A stretch of 64,000 nucleotides of DNA from Massilia timonae CCUG 45783 (GTDB lineage: Bacteria > Pseudomonadota > Gammaproteobacteria > Burkholderiales > Burkholderiaceae_D), in the NCBI RefSeq assembly GCF_000315425.1, contig NZ_JH992926.1, positions 394,505 to 458,504 on the forward strand, read 5' to 3'. This document shows, one piece after another, positions 54,692 through 64,000 of the stretch. A program made the translations under genes and the position numbers. Every line of letters starts with the position of its first letter. The first letter of the stretch is position 1. The notes beneath the pieces were generated by a model that did no database searches, had not been told where the DNA came from, and worked only from the letters and a program-made list of their open reading frames with translations.

Positions 54692-55777
54692 CTACCACCC
54701 CACTCTTTGGCGCATGAAAGTGGTCAGCAAGTCCGCGTTCGCCTGGTGCTGCGCCACGCGCGGGTGCTTGCCATAACCCGTGAACGGAAAGAACAGCGTG
54801 TCGATGCGCGCGTCACCGGCCGAGCGCAGGTTCCTGACGGCGGTCTCGACATACCCTGGCCAGGGCGATCCGGCCCTGGTCGCGTCCATGCTGCCGAGCG
54901 CGCACACGATATACGCCTTCGGGTACAGCGACCTGACGCGCGCGACGAAAGCCTGGTAGGCCGCGATCCGCTGCGCTTCATCGGGCTCGGGCTGCAGCTT
55001 GTGGTCGCGGCCGATCAGCCAGCTATCGTTCTGCATCAGGTTCACCACCACCACGTCGGGCGTCCAGCGCGAAAAGTCCCAGCGGCTGTCATTGTCGCCG
55101 ACCGCGCTCAGCTGGTCGTAAAAGTCCGGCATCGTGAACGGGAACCAGCTGATCATGATGCCGATGCCGCCCTGCGAGGTGAAATGCGCTTCGGCGCCGA
55201 GCTGGCGGGCGGCGATCGCGGCGTAGGACCGATAGTTGTTCTTGTCCTTGCCGTGATGATCCTCGCCATCGTCAGGCGCCTCGTTGCCCATGCCGCTGGT
55301 GATCGAATCGCCGAAGAACTCGATCCTCCGGCCCGGCCTGGCCGGCGGCGCCTGCAATGCCGCCTTGTCGTCCAGCGCCAGGCCGAGGAACACGGTGGCG
55401 CCCTCCTCGCCCTCGGTGCGCTTGGTGAGCAACACCCGATGCGCGCCGGGCGCGAGCCCGTTGGCCACGAGGTAGCTCTTCTTCCCCTTGTCGAGCTGCA
55501 GGATGATCGGCCGCCCGGTATCGCCGTCGAGGAAGACGTTGTAGTAATTCTTGCCGTGCTGGTCGTCGAGGACGATGGACAGCGAGGTGCCGGTGAAGGT
55601 GGCCGCCACCGACGTGCCCGGCCAGCTCAGCACCGGCGTGCGGCGGTCGCTGAAATCGATGCGGCCCGTGTACTGCAAGTGCTGGTGGTCGGGCGCGACC
55701 GTCTCGAGCGCATGGGCGGGCGCCAGGTGGAGCAGACCGGCCAGGGCCAGGCAGGCCGCGTAAGAGAAGATGTTCAT
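54692..55777 (-). CDS. CE2-type SGNH acetyl esterase, secreted
   Basis: 361 aa. Signal peptide (AACLALAGLLHLAPAHA). N-terminal jelly-roll (LQYTGRIDFSDRRTPVLSWP, SIVLDDQHGKNYYNVFLDGD) followed by an SGNH domain with Ser in IEFFGDSITSGMGNE and the late GYGKHPRVAQHQ motif. This two-domain layout is that of carbohydrate esterase family 2, which removes acetyl groups from hemicelluloses. Last gene of the xyloglucan operon, 47 bp after GH31. Confidence 0.88.
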   Translation of the reverse strand: MNIFSYAACLALAGLLHLAPAHALETVAPDHQHLQYTGRIDFSDRRTPVLSWPGTSVAATFTGTSLSIVLDDQHGKNYYNVFLDGDTGRPIILQLDKGKKSYLVANGLAPGAHRVLLTKRTEGEEGATVFLGLALDDKAALQAPPARPGRRIEFFGDSITSGMGNEAPDDGEDHHGKDKNNYRSYAAIAARQLGAEAHFTSQGGIGIMISWFPFTMPDFYDQLSAVGDNDSRWDFSRWTPDVVVVNLMQNDSWLIGRDHKLQPEPDEAQRIAAYQAFVARVRSLYPKAYIVCALGSMDATRAGSPWPGYVETAVRNLRSAGDARIDTLFFPFTGYGKHPRVAQHQANADLLTTFMRQRVGW

Positions 55778-55824
55778 GGGTGTCGACTGAAAATGCCGGG
55801 CACGCGCACGTGCCCGGCGGGTAA

Positions 55825-58695
55825 TCACAGCTTGATGCTCACCGGCTTGCCCTCATACACCACCGACTTGTCCGACGCATCCATATCGGCCGCGGTCGAC
55901 ACCCCCGGCTTGATCACGCGCACCCGGAACTCGCGCTTCTCGACCATGCCCTGGTAGCGGCCGACGCGCTCGCCGATCTGCACCACGCCGGCCTTGTCGT
56001 CGTAGCTGATCGGGATGCGGCTGGCTTCGCCGCGCTGGTAGGCGTTCGTCACGCCGTCGTCCTCGTACAGGGTCGCGAGGCCGTTGGCGCCGGCATACAC
56101 GAACAGCGTCAGCGGCGCATCGGGCTTCTCGTCCACGTACTGGGTCACGGGACCGGCCGTGATCACCGAGCCGGCCTTGACGAACAGCGGCATGCGCTCG
56201 CGCGGCGCCTGGATGGTGCGGGTCGCGCCGCCCCGGTGGCGCTCGCCGGTATGGAAGTCGTACCAGTCGGCGCCGGCGGGCAGGTAGACCTGGCGCTGGC
56301 GCGCCTTGTACTCGTACACCGGCGCCACCAGGAACGAAGGGCCGAACATGTACTGGTCCTTGACGTTCTTCGCCTTGTCATCGAGCGGGAAGTCCATCGC
56401 CAGGCCGCGCATCATGGTGCCCGAGCGGTAATGGGTGTCGGATGCGATCGTGTAAATATACGGCATCAGGCGGTAGCGCAGCTTCAGCCACCAGACCATA
56501 TTGTCGCGCATGGCGTCGTCGCCGGCGGCGATGTTATAGATCTCGCGCTTGACCACCTCGCCGTGCGAACGGAACAGCGGCGTGAAGGCGCCGAACTGGA
56601 ACCAGCGGTGGTTCAGCTCGCGCCACTCTTCCATGTCTTCGGGATTGGCTTTGGCGCGGCTGGTGACGCGGTTTTCCTGGGCCGAGCCGACGTCGCCGCT
56701 CTGGAACCGCACTTCCTGGGCATAGCCGCCGATGTCGTGGGTCCAGTTCGGGACGCCCGACATCGACATATTGGTGCCCGACGCGATCTGGTCGTACAGA
56801 TTGTTCCAGCGTCCCCCCGTGTCGCCGCTCCACACCGCCACGCTATTCCTCTGGATGCCGGCGAAGCCCGAGCGCGACAGGATGAACTGACGCTTATCGG
56901 GCTGGTCACGCTTGAGGCCATCGATCATGGCGCCCGTGCTCACCAGGCTGTAGGGATTGAAGGTGATCTCGCCGGCGCCATACACGGTCGGTCCGATCAG
57001 CTGCTTGAAGTCTTCCAGCCGGCTGTTCGACAGCACGTCGGGTTCGGTATTGTCCATCCACCAGGCGTCGAAGCCCAGGTCGACCAGCTTCGGTTTAAGC
57101 TGGCGGTAATAGATCTCGCGCGCCTCCCTGGTGTACGGATCGTAGTGGCTGTTGAGGTAACCCTTACCGACCCAATCGCGCGAACCATTCTCCACGTTCT
57201 TGGTCCACATATACCCCTTCGATGCGAACTCCTTGTAGTTGTCGGTATTGGCGTAGAACTTGCCCCACACCGACAGCATGATGCGCGCATTCTGCTTGTG
57301 GACGGCGTCGACCAGGCCCTTCGGATCAGGGAAGCGGGTCTTGTCGAAGTCGTGCGAGCCCCAGCCATCCTCGGGCCAGTAGAACCAGTCCTGGACGATG
57401 TTATCGAGCGGCCAGCCGCGCTTGCGGTATTCGCCCAGGGCGTCGAGCAGCTGTTGCTGGGTCTCGTAGCGCTGGCGCGACTGCCAGAAGCCGTAGGCCC
57501 ATTTCGGCATCATCGGCGCCTGGCCGGTCAGGTGGCGGTAGCCGGCGATCGCGCCGTCCATGCTGTCGGCGCTGATCACGTGGTAGTTGATGGCCTCGGC
57601 GATCTCGGACGACATGGTCAGCGAATGGCGCTCGGGCGCCGGGAGCGGATTGTTGTGGGTGATGGCCACCATGCCGCCCGACGGCTTCCATTCCAGGTGC
57701 AGCTTGACCGGCTTGTTCTTGTCGAATTTGACCTCGAAGTTGTGGTACCACGGGTTCCAGCCCATGCGCCACACGTCCATCACTTCCTTGCCGTCCACCG
57801 TCAGCCTGGCGTAGTCCGAGGAATAGAGCTGCATCTTGTGCACGCCCGGCTTGTCGCTGCTCATGGTGCCTTCCCATACCACGCGCACGTTCTTGAGGTC
57901 CTTGGCCGGCTTGAGCTCCTTGGGCCAGTTCTCGTCCACGTCCTTCAGGTACTGGTAGTCGATGTCCTTCTCCTGGCGCGTCAGCGCCAGCTTGCCGTCG
58001 ACGTAGTAGCGCGCGGTCAGGCCGGCCTGCTTGCCGTCAAGGCTGCGCAAGACCAGGTCGCGCGACATGTGGTCGTAGGGCGTGGCGTCGCCGAAGCGCG
58101 AGATCGAGTTGTTGTCCCACAGCAGGCCATAGCCCTTGTCCGACACCACGAAGGGCACGGCGGCGATCATATTGTGCTGGGCCAGCAGCACGTCTTCGCC
58201 GTTGTAGTTCATCTGGTTGTTCTGGTGCTGGCCCAGGCCGAAATAGGCGTCGCGCGTGCCATGATTGAAGCCCTGCTTGATCGCCAAAAACGGCTTGCCG
58301 CCGACATCGACCGGCTTCATCGACTCGGACGCCTGGGCCAGGAAGCGCTTGCCGGCGCCGTCGAAGAACTGGACCTGGCCGTCTTTCAGCGACACGGTGG
58401 CCGATATCTTGCCCGCCTTGAGCTGGACGTTGTCCGTCGTGGGCGTGACCGTGAACGTGCATTTGTCGGCGCACGGCGCGGCCACCGTCATGAGCGAGGG
58501 CGTGAGCGTCCTGTTCTCCTCGGCGAGCTTCACGACCTGGATGATGTTGTCGCTCATCAGGTTCAGGCGCACCACCTTGGCGCCGCTATCGGGCCGCACT
58601 TCGATGCCGGTGGCGGTCTGTTGAAACGTGCCCGCATGGGCCTGGAGCCCGGAGGCGAGGAACAGCGCCGCGGCTGCCACCTGTGTCATACGCAT
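55825..58695 (-). CDS. GH31 alpha-xylosidase
   Basis: 956 aa, secreted (signal AAAALFLASGLQAHAG). GH31 N-domain, then a PA14-like insert at about residues 270-360 (VVWEGTMSSDKPGVHKMQL, LTVDGKEVMDVWRMGW), as in Cellvibrio Xyl31A. Barrel with nucleophile Asp548 in FDAWWMDNTEPD. Removes the non-reducing alpha-1,6-xylose of xyloglucan oligosaccharides. ATG 58695 chosen: AGGAG stands 8 bp upstream, whereas ATGs at 58701 and 58716 are badly spaced. 26 bp after GH35. Confidence 0.92.
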   Translation of the reverse strand: MRMTQVAAAALFLASGLQAHAGTFQQTATGIEVRPDSGAKVVRLNLMSDNIIQVVKLAEENRTLTPSLMTVAAPCADKCTFTVTPTTDNVQLKAGKISATVSLKDGQVQFFDGAGKRFLAQASESMKPVDVGGKPFLAIKQGFNHGTRDAYFGLGQHQNNQMNYNGEDVLLAQHNMIAAVPFVVSDKGYGLLWDNNSISRFGDATPYDHMSRDLVLRSLDGKQAGLTARYYVDGKLALTRQEKDIDYQYLKDVDENWPKELKPAKDLKNVRVVWEGTMSSDKPGVHKMQLYSSDYARLTVDGKEVMDVWRMGWNPWYHNFEVKFDKNKPVKLHLEWKPSGGMVAITHNNPLPAPERHSLTMSSEIAEAINYHVISADSMDGAIAGYRHLTGQAPMMPKWAYGFWQSRQRYETQQQLLDALGEYRKRGWPLDNIVQDWFYWPEDGWGSHDFDKTRFPDPKGLVDAVHKQNARIMLSVWGKFYANTDNYKEFASKGYMWTKNVENGSRDWVGKGYLNSHYDPYTREAREIYYRQLKPKLVDLGFDAWWMDNTEPDVLSNSRLEDFKQLIGPTVYGAGEITFNPYSLVSTGAMIDGLKRDQPDKRQFILSRSGFAGIQRNSVAVWSGDTGGRWNNLYDQIASGTNMSMSGVPNWTHDIGGYAQEVRFQSGDVGSAQENRVTSRAKANPEDMEEWRELNHRWFQFGAFTPLFRSHGEVVKREIYNIAAGDDAMRDNMVWWLKLRYRLMPYIYTIASDTHYRSGTMMRGLAMDFPLDDKAKNVKDQYMFGPSFLVAPVYEYKARQRQVYLPAGADWYDFHTGERHRGGATRTIQAPRERMPLFVKAGSVITAGPVTQYVDEKPDAPLTLFVYAGANGLATLYEDDGVTNAYQRGEASRIPISYDDKAGVVQIGERVGRYQGMVEKREFRVRVIKPGVSTAADMDASDKSVVYEGKPVSIKL

Positions 58696-58721
58696 TTGCA
58701 TATCTCCTGTCTTCATCGTTG

Positions 58722-60395
58722 TTATTCCTGGTACGTCACGAGCCTGACCTTCAGCACCACCGGCGCCGCCGGCAGGTTCAGGCCATAGTCGGTCTGGTCG
58801 CCGTTCCAGTTGCGCTCCATGACCCAGCGGCCATTGGCGTCGAAACGGCCTTCCTCCACCCGCCCCAAGAGCGAGGGCTTGCCCGCGTTCGCGCCATCGC
58901 CCGCGAACTTCACGCGCGCCTGCTGGCCGACGAGCACGAACTCGTTCTCGCCGACCTGGGCGATGGCCACGCCGCCGCCGGGCTTCTCGGTTCCTTCCTT
59001 GAACTCGCTCTTGTCCTTCAGGTACTGGCGCTCGCCGAACTGGAATTCGCGGAACGACACGGTCGCCTTCCAGCCCTCCAGCGCCACCGTCTGCGGCGCA
59101 CGGTCGTCGCCCTCGGCCACGCCGTGGGTGCGGCCCTCGAAGGCCCAGCGCGCCCACTGGCGCTGCATCGGCGCGAACGCCCCGTACACGGTGGCGAAGG
59201 GCTCGACCATGCGGCGGTCTGTGAACTTCGAGCCCAGCGGGTAGTTGCTGTAGTCGAAGTAGTCGAGCCCGAACGGCGCCACGCCCAGCGCCCCCATGCC
59301 GACGATCTGGTACACGTAGCGCGCATAGCCCGCCGCATTGCCCATCTCCGGCACCATCAAGGCGTTGTCCGGCCGCTGGTACGATTTCAGCACCGCCGTC
59401 ACCTTGTTCGACTCGGGCATATAGATGTCGGGCGCCGCCAGGTCGATGTGCGGCGCCGCCGCCTTGTAGATGTCGATCACGTCCCAGGTCGGCCCGCCGC
59501 TGGCGAAGTTCGCTTTCCACGGCGCCGCCGGCTTGCCGTCGAGCGAAGGCTCGCGCAGGGCGGCGTTGACGAACATCGGCAGGTCGTACACCGCGCGCCC
59601 CGCGCTGGCGATCGACTCGATATAGCTGGCGATGGCCCAGGAATGGAAGTACTGGTCGGCGTAGTCGCCATACACCTGGCGCCAGCTGCCCTGGGTCACG
59701 CCCGCCACCTTCGGCTTCTGGCGCGCCAGCACCGCGGCCGGCACCTGCTGGCGGAAGGCCGCCTCGGCGCGTTCGCCATGGTCGCGCGGGACGCCATAGG
59801 TGCCCACCTCGTTCTCGACCTGCACCATGATCACGGTGCGGTGGCCGCTGTCGATCTTCCTGATGTGCTCCATCATCCTGACGAAGGCGCGCCGGTCGGC
59901 CGCCAGCGTCTGCTCGCCGAACGGCGAATGGCTGTAGACCGTCTTGCCGTCCTTGTCCTTCATGCGCGGGAAGCGCCGGTTGTCGAACTTGACCCATTCC
60001 GGCAGGTAGCCCGGCCCCGTGTTCTTCCAGGTGCCGAACCAGACGATGACGAGCCTGATATCGTTTTCACGCGCCTGCGAAACGAGGGTGTCGAGGAAGC
60101 TGAAGTCGAACTCCCCTTCCTTGGGCTCCACCTGTTCCCAGGCGACCGGCATCTCGAGGGTATTGGCGTGCGCGTCCTTCAGCGCCGCCCAGACCTTGGG
60201 CAAGGCGCCCGGATAGTTGCTGGAGTTATGGGCCTGACCCGCGAGCATCAGGAACGGCGCGCCGTCCACCATCAGGGCGTGCCGGCCATCCTTTTCGACG
60301 AGGCGCGGCAGCTCGGGGGCGGCAGTCGCCGCGCCGGCGCTGGCCAACAACAGGCAGAGGCACGCAAGCCTGCGGGCGAGTGGTTTCAGGGTCAT
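58722..60395 (-). CDS. GH35 beta-galactosidase (Bgl35A-like)
   Basis: 557 aa. Signal peptide (LACLCLLLASAGAATAAP). GH35-like barrel with acid/base Glu in VIMVQVENEVGTYG and nucleophile Glu in NALMVPEMGNAAG. The C-terminal domain of the DUF5597 type (GVAIAQVGENEFVLVGQQARVKF) is shared with the Cellvibrio xyloglucan galactosidase. ATG 60395 is set by AAGGAG 9 bp upstream; ATG 60419 lies before that site. Removes galactose from xyloglucan side chains. Confidence 0.9.
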   Translation of the reverse strand: MTLKPLARRLACLCLLLASAGAATAAPELPRLVEKDGRHALMVDGAPFLMLAGQAHNSSNYPGALPKVWAALKDAHANTLEMPVAWEQVEPKEGEFDFSFLDTLVSQARENDIRLVIVWFGTWKNTGPGYLPEWVKFDNRRFPRMKDKDGKTVYSHSPFGEQTLAADRRAFVRMMEHIRKIDSGHRTVIMVQVENEVGTYGVPRDHGERAEAAFRQQVPAAVLARQKPKVAGVTQGSWRQVYGDYADQYFHSWAIASYIESIASAGRAVYDLPMFVNAALREPSLDGKPAAPWKANFASGGPTWDVIDIYKAAAPHIDLAAPDIYMPESNKVTAVLKSYQRPDNALMVPEMGNAAGYARYVYQIVGMGALGVAPFGLDYFDYSNYPLGSKFTDRRMVEPFATVYGAFAPMQRQWARWAFEGRTHGVAEGDDRAPQTVALEGWKATVSFREFQFGERQYLKDKSEFKEGTEKPGGGVAIAQVGENEFVLVGQQARVKFAGDGANAGKPSLLGRVEEGRFDANGRWVMERNWNGDQTDYGLNLPAAPVVLKVRLVTYQE

Positions 60396-60427
60396 GCTGT
60401 TCGTCTCCTTCGTTGTCATTCTTGTCG

Positions 60428-62722
60428 TTAGCGCAACTGCGCCGGGTCCAGGCTACGGCTCTGCCCTGTCGCCAGGTCGATCTCGATGCGTTTCGCGCCG
60501 TAGCGGATCTTGACGGGACCGTCGTTCCCGGCCACCGCACGCACCGTGACGCCCTGCAAGCGGCCATCGGCCCAGCGCAGATCCACTTCATATCCGCCAC
60601 GCGCGCGCAATCCCTTCACCGCGCCGCGCGCCCACGCCGACGGCAGCGCCGGCAACAGGTGCAATTCACCGCCCTGCGATTGCAGCAGCATCTCGGCGAT
60701 CGCCGCGGTGGCGCCGAAATTGCCGTCGATCTGGAACGGCGGGTGGGCGTCGAGCAGGTTCGGATAGGTGCCGCCGGCGTTGTTATGTTCCGAAAAGACG
60801 CCGGCCTGTTCGGCCGCGCGCGCGCCCGGCGCCGCCAGCAGGCCGCGCAACATGCGGTGGGCGCGCTCGCCCTCGTGCAACCTGGCCCAGAACGCCATCT
60901 TCCAGGCCATCGACCAGCCGGTGCCGGCGTCGCCGCGCGCTTCCAGGGTACGGCGCGCGGCCCGGGCCAGCTCCGGCGTGCGCACCGGATCGATCTGGCG
61001 CCCCGGGAACAGCGCGAACAGGTGCGACACGTGGCGGTGGGTGTCGCGCGGCGTGTCGAGCACCGGGTCCTTCTTTTCTTCCAGCCATTCGAGCAACTGG
61101 CCCCAGCTGCCGATGCGCGGCCCGGCCAGGCGGTCGCGCATGGCGGCTAGCTGCGCGCGCAGATCCGGATCGACCCGCAGGATGCCGGCCGCCTCGACCG
61201 TGTTGTTGAACAGGTCCCATACGATCTGCTGGTCGTAGGCGACGCCATCCTCGACCGGACCGTGTTCCGGCGACCAGCCCTGCGGCGCGACCAGGCGCCC
61301 GTCCGGCAGCGCCTTCAGGTAGTCTTGCCAGAAGGCGCTGGCCTCCTTCATCACCGGATAGGCCACCTCGCGCAGGAAGCGCTCGTCGCGGTTGAAGGCG
61401 TAGTGTTCCCAGAAGTGCTGGGCATACCAGGCGTTGCCGGTCTTGTTCCACAGGTAGTCCATGGCGCCGAAGGGATTCGATTCGGTGCGCAGGGTCCAGC
61501 CCCGCACCGGCTGGCCATCGGCGCGGCGGAATTCCTCCGTGGTGGCGCGCCGCCATACCGGGGCCATGCCGTTCACGAAATCGAAGAACGGCAAGGCCGA
61601 TTCTCCCAGGTTCGTCACCTCGGCCGGCCAGTAATTCATCTGGACGTTGATGTTGGTGTGGTAATCCGCATTCCACGGCGGCGTGAGGCTGTTGTTCCAC
61701 AGGCCCTGCAGATTGGCCGGCAGCGAGCCGCGCGAACTGGAGGCCAGCAGGTAGCGGCCGTACTGGAAGTACTGGGCCTCGAGTTCCGGATCGCCGCCCG
61801 CTTTCGTGTAGGCCAGCAGGCGCGCATCGGTCGGCAGTGCGCGGCGAGCGGCCGGCGTCTCGCCCAGGTCGATAGCCACCCGCTGCATCAGGCGTCGGAA
61901 ATCCTCGACGTGTTCCTCGAGGAGCGCTGCGGGAGCACGCGCCGCGGCCTGGTCCACCTGTGCGGTCACGCGCGCCAGCGGATGCCCGCCCTCGAAGCGG
62001 CGCGCGGCGTCGAGCACGTAGCTGGTGCCGGCGCCCAGGATCAGCGTCAGGCCGTCGGCGCCCGCGAAGGCGATGCGCTGGCCATCGGCCGTCAACTTGC
62101 CGCCATCGCTGATCACCTGCGCCTGGCTGGCGTAGGACATCACGTTGCCGCTCGGCGCCTGGTCGGGCAGCGCGAAGCCGGCCAGCGTACCGGTCGCATG
62201 CAGCCGGCCATTGGCCACCGCGAGATGGGCGCCGTGACGGTCCGTCAGGGACACGGCGCCGCTGTAGCGGCCGGGCCGGTCGGCAGTCAGGCGCAGCACG
62301 ATCACCTGGGCCGGGAAGCTCGCCCAGGCTTCGCGCCGGTAGCGCACGCCGCCATGCGTATACGTCACCGTGTGCACGCCACGCCCGAGGTCGAGCGTGC
62401 GGCGATAGTCGGTCACCCCGCTTTCGTGGCCGGGCAGCTCGACCAGCAGGTCGCCGAAGGGCTGGAAGGCGCCCATGGTCTTGTCGTCGCCGGTCCACAA
62501 GGTGATGTCGTTGAACTGCAGGTGTTCGCGGCCCGGCTGGCCGAACACCATGGCGCCGATGCGGCCATTGCCGATGGGGAGCGCCTCTTTTTCCCAGCCC
62601 TGGTCGTCGTCCCGGGCCGGCCGATCGTAGCGCAGCATCATCTCAGGCGCGGCGGCGCTGATTGCCGCCAGCGAGAAGGCGCAGGCGCCCAGCAGGATGC
62701 GCAGGCTGGAGAACATCTTCAT
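60428..62722 (-). CDS. GH95 alpha-L-fucosidase (Afc95A-like)
   Basis: 764 aa. Signal peptide (ILLGACAFSLAAISAAAP). GH95 features: WEKEALPIGNGRIGAMVFG at the N-terminus, SSRGSLPANLQGLWNNSLTPPWNADYHTNINVQMNYWPAEVTN in the barrel (catalytic-site region), HVSHLFALFPG, and PFQIDGNFGATAAIAEMLLQS. Cleaves terminal alpha-1,2-fucose from xyloglucan side chains. Start ATG 62722 overlaps the GH74 stop (ATGA), so the two are coupled. Confidence 0.93.
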   Translation of the reverse strand: MKMFSSLRILLGACAFSLAAISAAAPEMMLRYDRPARDDDQGWEKEALPIGNGRIGAMVFGQPGREHLQFNDITLWTGDDKTMGAFQPFGDLLVELPGHESGVTDYRRTLDLGRGVHTVTYTHGGVRYRREAWASFPAQVIVLRLTADRPGRYSGAVSLTDRHGAHLAVANGRLHATGTLAGFALPDQAPSGNVMSYASQAQVISDGGKLTADGQRIAFAGADGLTLILGAGTSYVLDAARRFEGGHPLARVTAQVDQAAARAPAALLEEHVEDFRRLMQRVAIDLGETPAARRALPTDARLLAYTKAGGDPELEAQYFQYGRYLLASSSRGSLPANLQGLWNNSLTPPWNADYHTNINVQMNYWPAEVTNLGESALPFFDFVNGMAPVWRRATTEEFRRADGQPVRGWTLRTESNPFGAMDYLWNKTGNAWYAQHFWEHYAFNRDERFLREVAYPVMKEASAFWQDYLKALPDGRLVAPQGWSPEHGPVEDGVAYDQQIVWDLFNNTVEAAGILRVDPDLRAQLAAMRDRLAGPRIGSWGQLLEWLEEKKDPVLDTPRDTHRHVSHLFALFPGRQIDPVRTPELARAARRTLEARGDAGTGWSMAWKMAFWARLHEGERAHRMLRGLLAAPGARAAEQAGVFSEHNNAGGTYPNLLDAHPPFQIDGNFGATAAIAEMLLQSQGGELHLLPALPSAWARGAVKGLRARGGYEVDLRWADGRLQGVTVRAVAGNDGPVKIRYGAKRIEIDLATGQSRSLDPAQLR

Positions 62723-64000
62723 ATCGGTCCCGGCCTTCCATAGACAATGCCGCGGCCGGCGGTGCTCATGTAGACCACGCCAAAGCGGTTCATGTCGCCG
62801 ACGATGAAGTGGCCGTCGCCGGGGCCGCCGTACTGGTGGGCGTCGTCGTTGATGCGCTGCCAGCTGCGCCCCAGGTCGAGCGAACGGTGGACGCCGCGCA
62901 CGCCCTTGACGCTGCCCCAGATGTAGACGGTCGGCTCGCGCTTGCCCGGTGCGGCCTTGCCGAAACCGACCGCGCCGCAGTAGCCGACGCCGGCCAGCGG
63001 CGCGAAGCTGGCGCCGCCATCGCGCGAGCGCACCAGGCCGCCGTCCTTGAGCGCCACCCACAGGTCGCCGTCGCGGCCCGGCAACGCACGAATCAGTCTG
63101 GAGCCGCCCGGCGGCAGGCTGGCGCGCGGCGCGAAGCTGGCGCCGCCATCTACGCTTGCCATCAGCGCCTTGTCGTCGTAGGCGTAGAACGCTTTCGGGT
63201 TGACCGGATCGGCGACCGCGCGCAAATCGCGTCCCGCCAGGCCCGCCACCGGCGTCCAGCTGGCGCCATCGTCAGCCGAGCGGTACAGGGTCGCCGATCC
63301 CTGCGGCGCATGCACGAGGGTCGCCCCGTCGCTCGACATCGCGACCCGCCCGCGCTTGCCCTGCAGCGTCGGCGTCCGGGTCCAGGTGTCGCCGCCGTCG
63401 CGCGTGATGAGCATGGCGTCGCCCACCCGCACCATGCTGCCGGGACGGCGGGCGGCGCCATCGAGCCCGGTGGTGGTGCCGATCTCGGGCTGGTGGATAC
63501 GGCCCGGGCGCGCCGGGTCGTCGTGCACGAAGCCGTCGTAGTCGCCGATGGCCGAGACCAGCGGCGCGCCCGGCAGGCTGACCAGGCCGAGCGGCACCGT
63601 CTCTTCCAGGCCCTTCACCGTGAAAGTCCAGGTGGCCGGCGTGGCGTCGATGTCGGGCGTGCGGAACACGCCGTTGCCGGACGTGACCCATACCGCGCGC
63701 GGATCGAGCGGATCGAATTCGACCGAGCCGGCCCAGTGGATCGCGTGACCCTCGAGCCAGGGCACGCCGGCCGCGTCGCGCCGGAAGCCGCGCGCGATGA
63801 CGTCGACCCAGTTGGCGCCGCCATCGTTCGACAGATAGACGCGGTCGCCGCGCGCATCGCCCTGGGCGATGAAGGTATTGATGGTGGAGACCACCAGCCG
63901 CCTGGGGTTGCGCGGGTCGACGCTGATCCCGGCGAACGGCCGGTTCGATCCCACCGGCGTCACGTTGCGCCATGCCCCGCTCGCGATCTCGTATTGCCAC
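62719..64000 (-). CDS. GH74 xyloglucanase, 5' end outside window
   Basis: Last 426 codons of a GH74 protein; the frame is open to the right edge (WQYEIASGAWRNVTPVGSNRP...). Seven-bladed propeller repeats with Asp-box style VYLSNDGGANW, LITRDGGDTW, LYRSADDGASW and LVRSRDGGASF. The family phrases SGNGVFRTPDI and GHFIVGDMNRFGVVYMSTAGRGIVYG end the protein. Endo-acting on xyloglucan backbones; probably the first gene of this five-gene set visible here. N-terminal catalytic Asp lies outside the window. Confidence 0.93.
   Translation of the reverse strand, partial: WQYEIASGAWRNVTPVGSNRPFAGISVDPRNPRRLVVSTINTFIAQGDARGDRVYLSNDGGANWVDVIARGFRRDAAGVPWLEGHAIHWAGSVEFDPLDPRAVWVTSGNGVFRTPDIDATPATWTFTVKGLEETVPLGLVSLPGAPLVSAIGDYDGFVHDDPARPGRIHQPEIGTTTGLDGAARRPGSMVRVGDAMLITRDGGDTWTRTPTLQGKRGRVAMSSDGATLVHAPQGSATLYRSADDGASWTPVAGLAGRDLRAVADPVNPKAFYAYDDKALMASVDGGASFAPRASLPPGGSRLIRALPGRDGDLWVALKDGGLVRSRDGGASFAPLAGVGYCGAVGFGKAAPGKREPTVYIWGSVKGVRGVHRSLDLGRSWQRINDDAHQYGGPGDGHFIVGDMNRFGVVYMSTAGRGIVYGRPGPI

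Noticed and set aside
55825..59997. GH31 frame extended through GH35 as one 1390-residue protein
   Set aside because: The upstream 430 codons are a wrong-frame reading of the GH35 gene; a signal peptide and ribosome site start at 58695.

Overview
The window is high-GC DNA, apart from one visibly AT-richer patch at about 29.7-32.7 kb. It most resembles a soil or plant-associated betaproteobacterium of the Oxalobacteraceae (Massilia/Telluria-like). This is inferred from gene content: PEP-CTERM proteins, TonB-linked plant-polysaccharide loci, a SelABC plus Fdn-type formate dehydrogenase set and Sco/PCuAC copper chaperones. No rRNA or other taxonomic marker is present, so the assignment is moderate.

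Layout. 0-2.8 kb: an IS110-family transposase, a short protein carrying a leader motif of the kind seen on extracellular contractile injection system cargo, and a small secreted six-cysteine protein. 2.9-8.1 kb: a glutathione-independent formaldehyde dehydrogenase, a Yellow/SMP-30-like secreted protein, an SRPBCC protein, a second zinc alcohol dehydrogenase broken by one in-frame TAA, and an Rrf2-type regulator. 8.5-13.2 kb: two secreted glycosidases (GH43, GH2). 13.3-16.7 kb: a CGNR regulator divergent from an alpha/beta hydrolase with a shared repeat operator, then otsA. 16.8-20.3 kb (minus strand): DUF2946, Sco and PCuAC copper delivery genes, a membrane protein and the haem O synthase gene. 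20.6-23.8 kb: a lipoprotein joining two F5/8C domains to a di-haem domain. 23.9-28.9 kb: a ParD-like/methionine aminopeptidase pair, a GcvH-like/DsrE pair, tRNA-Sec, udk and a Tat-exported phospholipase C.

29.0-32.8 kb is an accessory patch: a PEP-CTERM gene and a decayed partial copy of it flank an Hcp - putative thiol-hydrolase effector - four-helix membrane protein cassette (type VI secretion cargo). An intact IS4-family element with 9-bp target duplications has split this cassette. 32.7-42.3 kb (minus strand) is a selenoprotein formate dehydrogenase operon, lipoprotein-fdnG-fdnH-fdnI-fdhE-selA-selB. fdnG contains an in-frame TGA (selenocysteine 196) followed by a bacterial SECIS hairpin. 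With the tRNA-Sec at 25.8 kb, the window carries all the selenocysteine machinery except selD.

42.5-53.6 kb: a patatin-like phospholipase, then a plus-strand sugar locus (TonB-dependent receptor, GH3, membrane-anchored AraC regulator, GH39), then a lipoprotein. 54-64 kb: a small conserved protein, a stand-alone N-terminal part of an RlmI-type methyltransferase, and a minus-strand operon GH74-GH95-GH35-GH31-CE2. That enzyme set fits xyloglucan: endo-xyloglucanase, alpha-L-fucosidase, beta-galactosidase, alpha-xylosidase and acetyl esterase. The GH74 gene runs off the right edge.
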